Shown here: piece by piece, positions 7,301-9,088 of the stretch
Layout of the letters: the number at the start of each line of letters is the position of its first letter
How positions within the stretch are numbered: position 1 is the first letter of the stretch
From: Bacteroidales bacterium
Lineage (GTDB): Bacteria; Bacteroidota; Bacteroidia; Bacteroidales; BM520
Assembly: GCA_023230285.1 (NCBI GenBank)
Contig: JALNXP010000081.1
Coordinates: 1-9,088, forward strand
Length of the DNA stretch: 9,088 nucleotides
Direction of reading: 5' to 3'
Notes under the pieces: generated by a model
The model's input: only the letters and a program-made list of their open reading frames with translations
Told to the model about the DNA's origin: nothing
Databases searched by the model: none
Made by a program: the position numbers and the translations under genes

Positions 7301-7445
7301 ATATTATCAAGATGATGCCAAGAATGCAGCAGCTTTCATACGTGAGTTGGCAAATAAATGCGACAAGTATCAGCTCAAGGAATTAGGAGAGCAATATAAT
7401 GCGGAGTCAGAAAGTTTTGTATCGATTTTATATGGTAAGCAATAA
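4368..7445 (+). CDS. DUF2723/GT117 integral-membrane glycosyltransferase
   Basis: This is a 1025-residue inner-membrane protein of the DUF2723 family (CAZy GT117), a GT-C-type group widespread in Bacteroidota and commonly annotated as protein O-mannosyltransferase-like. A role in protein or envelope glycosylation follows from the family, but its donor and acceptor are unknown. A first membrane segment (about 10-26) is followed by the loop CTLEPTASWWDCGEYIATA and QVGHPPGAPTFQLIGRFFS, whose acidic Asp/Glu pair resembles the GT-C catalytic loop. About ten further hydrophobic segments lie between residues 72 and 615, interrupted by a soluble loop at about 318-445. TPFQPRERDYAYAG (555-568) and TNGDNDTFPLWYVQEVEG (649-666) are conserved family motifs. 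The C-terminal 400 residues are soluble, with TPR-like helices near 890-960. ATG 4368 is preferred over the TTG immediately before it. The TAA stop is one base from the dprA stop. Confidence 0.9.
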   Translation: MKNYKHLNNIIGWTVFAIATVTYFCTLEPTASWWDCGEYIATASKLQVGHPPGAPTFQLIGRFFSLFAFGNVEHIAMMVNVMSALCSSFTILFLFWSITMLAKNIIAPKTDLNLKENGSKKWMILVAGIIGALAYTFSDTFWFSAVEGEVYAMSSLCTAIVFWAILKWNEEKDDRYGLRWLIFISYVIGLSIGVHLLNLLAITAISLVVYYKKYKPRTKGVIVTILLSFVIIAAVLYIIIPLVVKLAGAFELFFVNTIGMPFNSGTIIYFILLIGLIVLCWYLTIKRNSVLWNTVIMSFVFLLIGYSTFFILVVRANTNTPINEGCPSDAISLLSYLNREQYGATPVVYGPYYNAPIDDFVDGSPTYVKDKESGKYLQTDTGKSSKPHYDKDMSTIFPRMWNNTKDTYSDAYKQWGKIKGTPMKIQQPDGSTELIYCPTFGENLRFFFSYQINHMYLRYFFWNFVGRQNDIESYGGLESGNWKSGIKFIDEARLGNQDLPDSMKNPANNSFYFLPLILGLLGLFYQFKCDSKNGLVVLSLFLMTGLAIIVYLNQTPFQPRERDYAYAGSFYAFAIWIGLGVLSIINLLTKLIKNEKIATVISFIICLLAVPTIMAKEGWDDHNRHGKYAACDGGKNYLIGCLPNSVLITNGDNDTFPLWYVQEVEGFRTDIRVTNFMLSSSDWYAAQMMRKVYNSDTLPLTLDKKDYYKGVNEYLRYHDRGIKSAVDITEFIKLLANDRFLMSTQDGKKINTFPCKTFKLKVDKEKVLANGIVPPEWADRIVDEIEWTITPNILYKNDLLFLDFIASFNWDRPLYFTNPSIVKAIFNVDKYCYLDGDVYRFVPVVVRDNYINGLGGVDADRSYDILVDKVRWGNLNDPKVTVDRESQRSSPMVKQQYYRLAYALLNAGKPDSAAIVADKMLYFYPNDKFPYDYYTYQLIDVYSAANQMDKVISLIETIHKRYYEEIVYYLSLKSPFYEYYQDDAKNAAAFIRELANKCDKYQLKELGEQYNAESESFVSILYGKQ

Positions 7446-7446
7446 A

Positions 7447-8547
7447 TTATAGCATAGCATATTTTTTGCCGGGAAGGCATTTAATAATCCCCTTCAACTC
7501 AAGGTCAAGCAAATCAAAAGCCAACCTGTTGATGGGGATTTTTAATTTATATGATATAGCATCCATATCACAAACAGATTCATTTTCCACAATATCGACA
7601 ATAGTTTGTTGATGTTCAGTTAAGTCGAAAAACAGTTTTTTCTGCATACCTGATACAGCGAGCATTTTATCCCAATTCATATTTTCGATAATGTCGGCAG
7701 CCGAATGGACGACATAAGCTTTTTGTCTTTTAATGAGGTCATTACAGCCGGCAGAATAGATGTCGGTCACTCTGCCCGGTACAGCAAAGACATCTTTATT
7801 ATAACTATGTGCAATATCAGCGGTAATTAGCGCACCACCCTTTTGAGCGGCTTCTATAATCAATATAGCATCAGAAAGTCCGGCAATTATACGGTTTCTT
7901 TTAGGAAAATTTTCTTTATTAGGCATGGTATCGGAAGGAAATTCCGTAATTAACGCTCCATTAGCTTCAATCTTTTTAGACAGTTCATAATTTGTATTAG
8001 GATAGATGGTAGAGAAGCCATGACCCAATACAGCAAAAGTTGGCAGACTATCCGACAAAGCAGATTTATGCGCCGCGGTATCAATGCCATAAGCCAGCCC
8101 GCTGACTATACCTATATTATACTCTTTCAATCCTGAAATTATATTTTCCGTCATCAGTCGCCCATAGTCAGTTGCATTTCTTGTACCTACAACTGCAAGC
8201 ATTTTATCCATATTCGGTTCTTTATTCCCTTTCCAATAATATAGAATCGGGCTGTCAGCACATTGTTTCAAACGTTCCGGATATTCTTTATCTACGAATG
8301 AAGTAACTCGAATAGAATTTTTCATAACATAATTCACTTCTTTCTCAGCCATAGCGAAAGCCATCTTTGTGGATTTCAGAGAATTAGCCACACTGTCGCC
8401 TATTCCCGGAATAGCTTTTAGCACTTTTACATTCTCTTTAAAAACATCTTTTGCGTTTCCTATATGGACAAGTAATTTTTTACCTATACCTGTTCCAATA
8501 TTGGATACAAACGTCAAAGCTATTAAATAATATACATCTTCATTCAT
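7447..8547 (-). CDS. dprA: DNA-processing protein DprA
   Basis: DprA binds incoming single-stranded DNA in the cytosol and hands it to RecA during natural transformation. It is present in nearly all Bacteroidota, so it does not by itself prove competence. The 366 residues are typical of the phylum. The N-terminal part has helix-hairpin-helix-like sequence (SNIGTGIGKKLLVHIG and AIPGIGDSVA). The Rossmann-type core carries VVGTRNATDYG (119-129), SGLAYGIDTAAH (149-160), FPKRNRIIAGLS (214-225), GGALITA (237-243) and VPGRVTDIYSAGCNDLI (256-272). A C-terminal winged-helix (DML1-like) domain covers about residues 313-366. The ATG at 8547 has no Shine-Dalgarno sequence and no TAnnTTTG box on its strand. 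The gene is divergent from lgt and convergent with the GT117 gene with a 1-bp gap, so it is probably transcribed alone. Confidence 0.97.
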   Translation of the reverse strand: MNEDVYYLIALTFVSNIGTGIGKKLLVHIGNAKDVFKENVKVLKAIPGIGDSVANSLKSTKMAFAMAEKEVNYVMKNSIRVTSFVDKEYPERLKQCADSPILYYWKGNKEPNMDKMLAVVGTRNATDYGRLMTENIISGLKEYNIGIVSGLAYGIDTAAHKSALSDSLPTFAVLGHGFSTIYPNTNYELSKKIEANGALITEFPSDTMPNKENFPKRNRIIAGLSDAILIIEAAQKGGALITADIAHSYNKDVFAVPGRVTDIYSAGCNDLIKRQKAYVVHSAADIIENMNWDKMLAVSGMQKKLFFDLTEHQQTIVDIVENESVCDMDAISYKLKIPINRLAFDLLDLELKGIIKCLPGKKYAML

Positions 8548-8610
8548 AGTAAAATAATTTAGTTATATATTTATTATCCGAAAAACCGCAAAATGTCCGA
8601 AGTATTTTTG

Positions 8611-8618
8611 TATCTTCG
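8611..8618 (+). promoter_or_regulatory. candidate -7 box for lgt
   Basis: TATCTTCG differs from TAnnTTTG by one base and is followed by CA, like the box before the GT117 gene. It ends 15 nt before the lgt ATG. A second candidate, TATTTTTG, lies immediately upstream at 8603-8610 and matches exactly. Short inverted arms CGAAG (8598-8602) and CTTCG (8614-8618) flank the overlap. The 86-bp dprA-lgt gap holds nothing else that I recognise. Confidence 0.4.
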
Positions 8619-8633
8619 CAAAAATTTTTCAGT

Positions 8634-9088
8634 ATGATACTTGATTATATAGTTTGGAATTTTGAGCCTAAGATATTTCCGCATAGTTCGGTTCACATTG
8701 CGTGGTATGGATTATTATTTGCATTAGGCATATACTTAGCCTATCTCACTGTCAATTATACTTTTAAGAAAGAGAAGATACAAGCTGGACTTCTTGACAA
8801 GATATCGATATGGCTTATAGTTGCGTTAATAGTAGGAGCTCGGCTCGGACACTGTTTGTTTTATGAACCTGAGTATTATTTAAGCAATCCGTTACGGATA
8901 TTAAAAACGTGGGAAGGTGGTTTGGCAAGTCACGGTGCAGCAATAGCATTGCCCATAGCCGTAATAATACTTGCACGCAAATACAAATTCAATCCTATTT
9001 GGTTTTTAGACAGGCTTGTCATTGGTGTAGCCATTGCCGGCGCATTAATCAGGTTAGGCAACTTCTGTAATTCGGAAATTTACGGAGT
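8634..9088 (+). CDS. lgt: prolipoprotein diacylglyceryl transferase, 3' partial
   Basis: Lgt transfers diacylglyceryl from phosphatidylglycerol to the lipobox cysteine of prolipoproteins in the inner membrane, the first step of lipoprotein maturation. The first 151 codons are present and the rest lies beyond the window. Several hydrophobic segments are visible. The family motifs align well: HIAWYGLLFALG (Tyr25, matching E. coli Tyr26), GARLGHCLFYEP (68-79), GGLASHG (95-101, His100 matching E. coli His103) and RLGNFCNSEIYG (140-151, with Arg140, Asn143 and Glu148 matching Arg143, Asn146 and Glu151). The usual second Gly after GGLASHG is Ala here. The ATG at 8634 fits the family N-terminus. It is divergent from dprA, with its own short promoter region. 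Confidence 0.96.
   Translation, partial: MILDYIVWNFEPKIFPHSSVHIAWYGLLFALGIYLAYLTVNYTFKKEKIQAGLLDKISIWLIVALIVGARLGHCLFYEPEYYLSNPLRILKTWEGGLASHGAAIALPIAVIILARKYKFNPIWFLDRLVIGVAIAGALIRLGNFCNSEIYG

Noticed and set aside
7443..7480. Possible terminator between the GT117 gene and dprA (T6 run and imperfect inverted arms)
   Set aside because: The arms pair poorly, and the T run lies inside the dprA coding sequence.

Overview
The window looks like chromosomal DNA from a member of the Bacteroidota. It is AT-rich, and several proteins have Bacteroidota-type sequences: the C-terminal tail of DnaX, a DUF2723/GT117 membrane protein that starts with the WWDCGEYIA and QVGHPPGAP motifs, and a Dus-family enzyme. 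Genes mostly lack a Shine-Dalgarno sequence. TAnnTTTG-type -7 promoter elements sit in front of several genes. I see no mobile element, CRISPR array, rRNA or tRNA. Genus and species cannot be told from this stretch.

Layout, left to right: (1) dnaX, the clamp-loader gene, 5'-truncated by the window edge and reading right. (2) A leftward pair, a secreted MORN-repeat protein followed by a tRNA-dihydrouridine synthase; they overlap by 8 nt and end flush against dnaX. (3) A 30-bp near-perfect palindrome between the MORN gene and rightward recR, with one candidate -7 box on each strand. (4) recR, overlapping tail-to-tail with a leftward 71-codon gene for a basic ribbon-helix-helix-like protein. (5) A 243-bp AT-rich intergenic region with a candidate promoter. 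(6) The large rightward GT117/DUF2723 gene. (7) Leftward dprA, one base beyond it. (8) A short divergent promoter region and rightward lgt, truncated by the window end.

Three genes concern DNA replication, repair or uptake (dnaX, recR, dprA). Two concern the cell envelope (GT117 and Lgt), one tRNA modification, and two are of unknown role. All three convergent junctions (dnaX/dus, recR/small gene, GT117/dprA) have essentially no intergenic DNA and no visible intrinsic terminator.

The most interesting signals lie inside and across genes. First, dnaX carries an in-frame A AAA AAG heptamer within a run of ten A at the end of clamp-loader domain III. Both alternative frames reach a stop within two to four codons, which is the architecture used elsewhere to make the short gamma subunit. 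Second, the small ribbon-helix-helix-like protein ends in QLELF, a match to the sliding-clamp-binding pentapeptide, encoded antisense to the recR 3' end. Third, the symmetric palindrome may couple recR to the MORN-dus pair.
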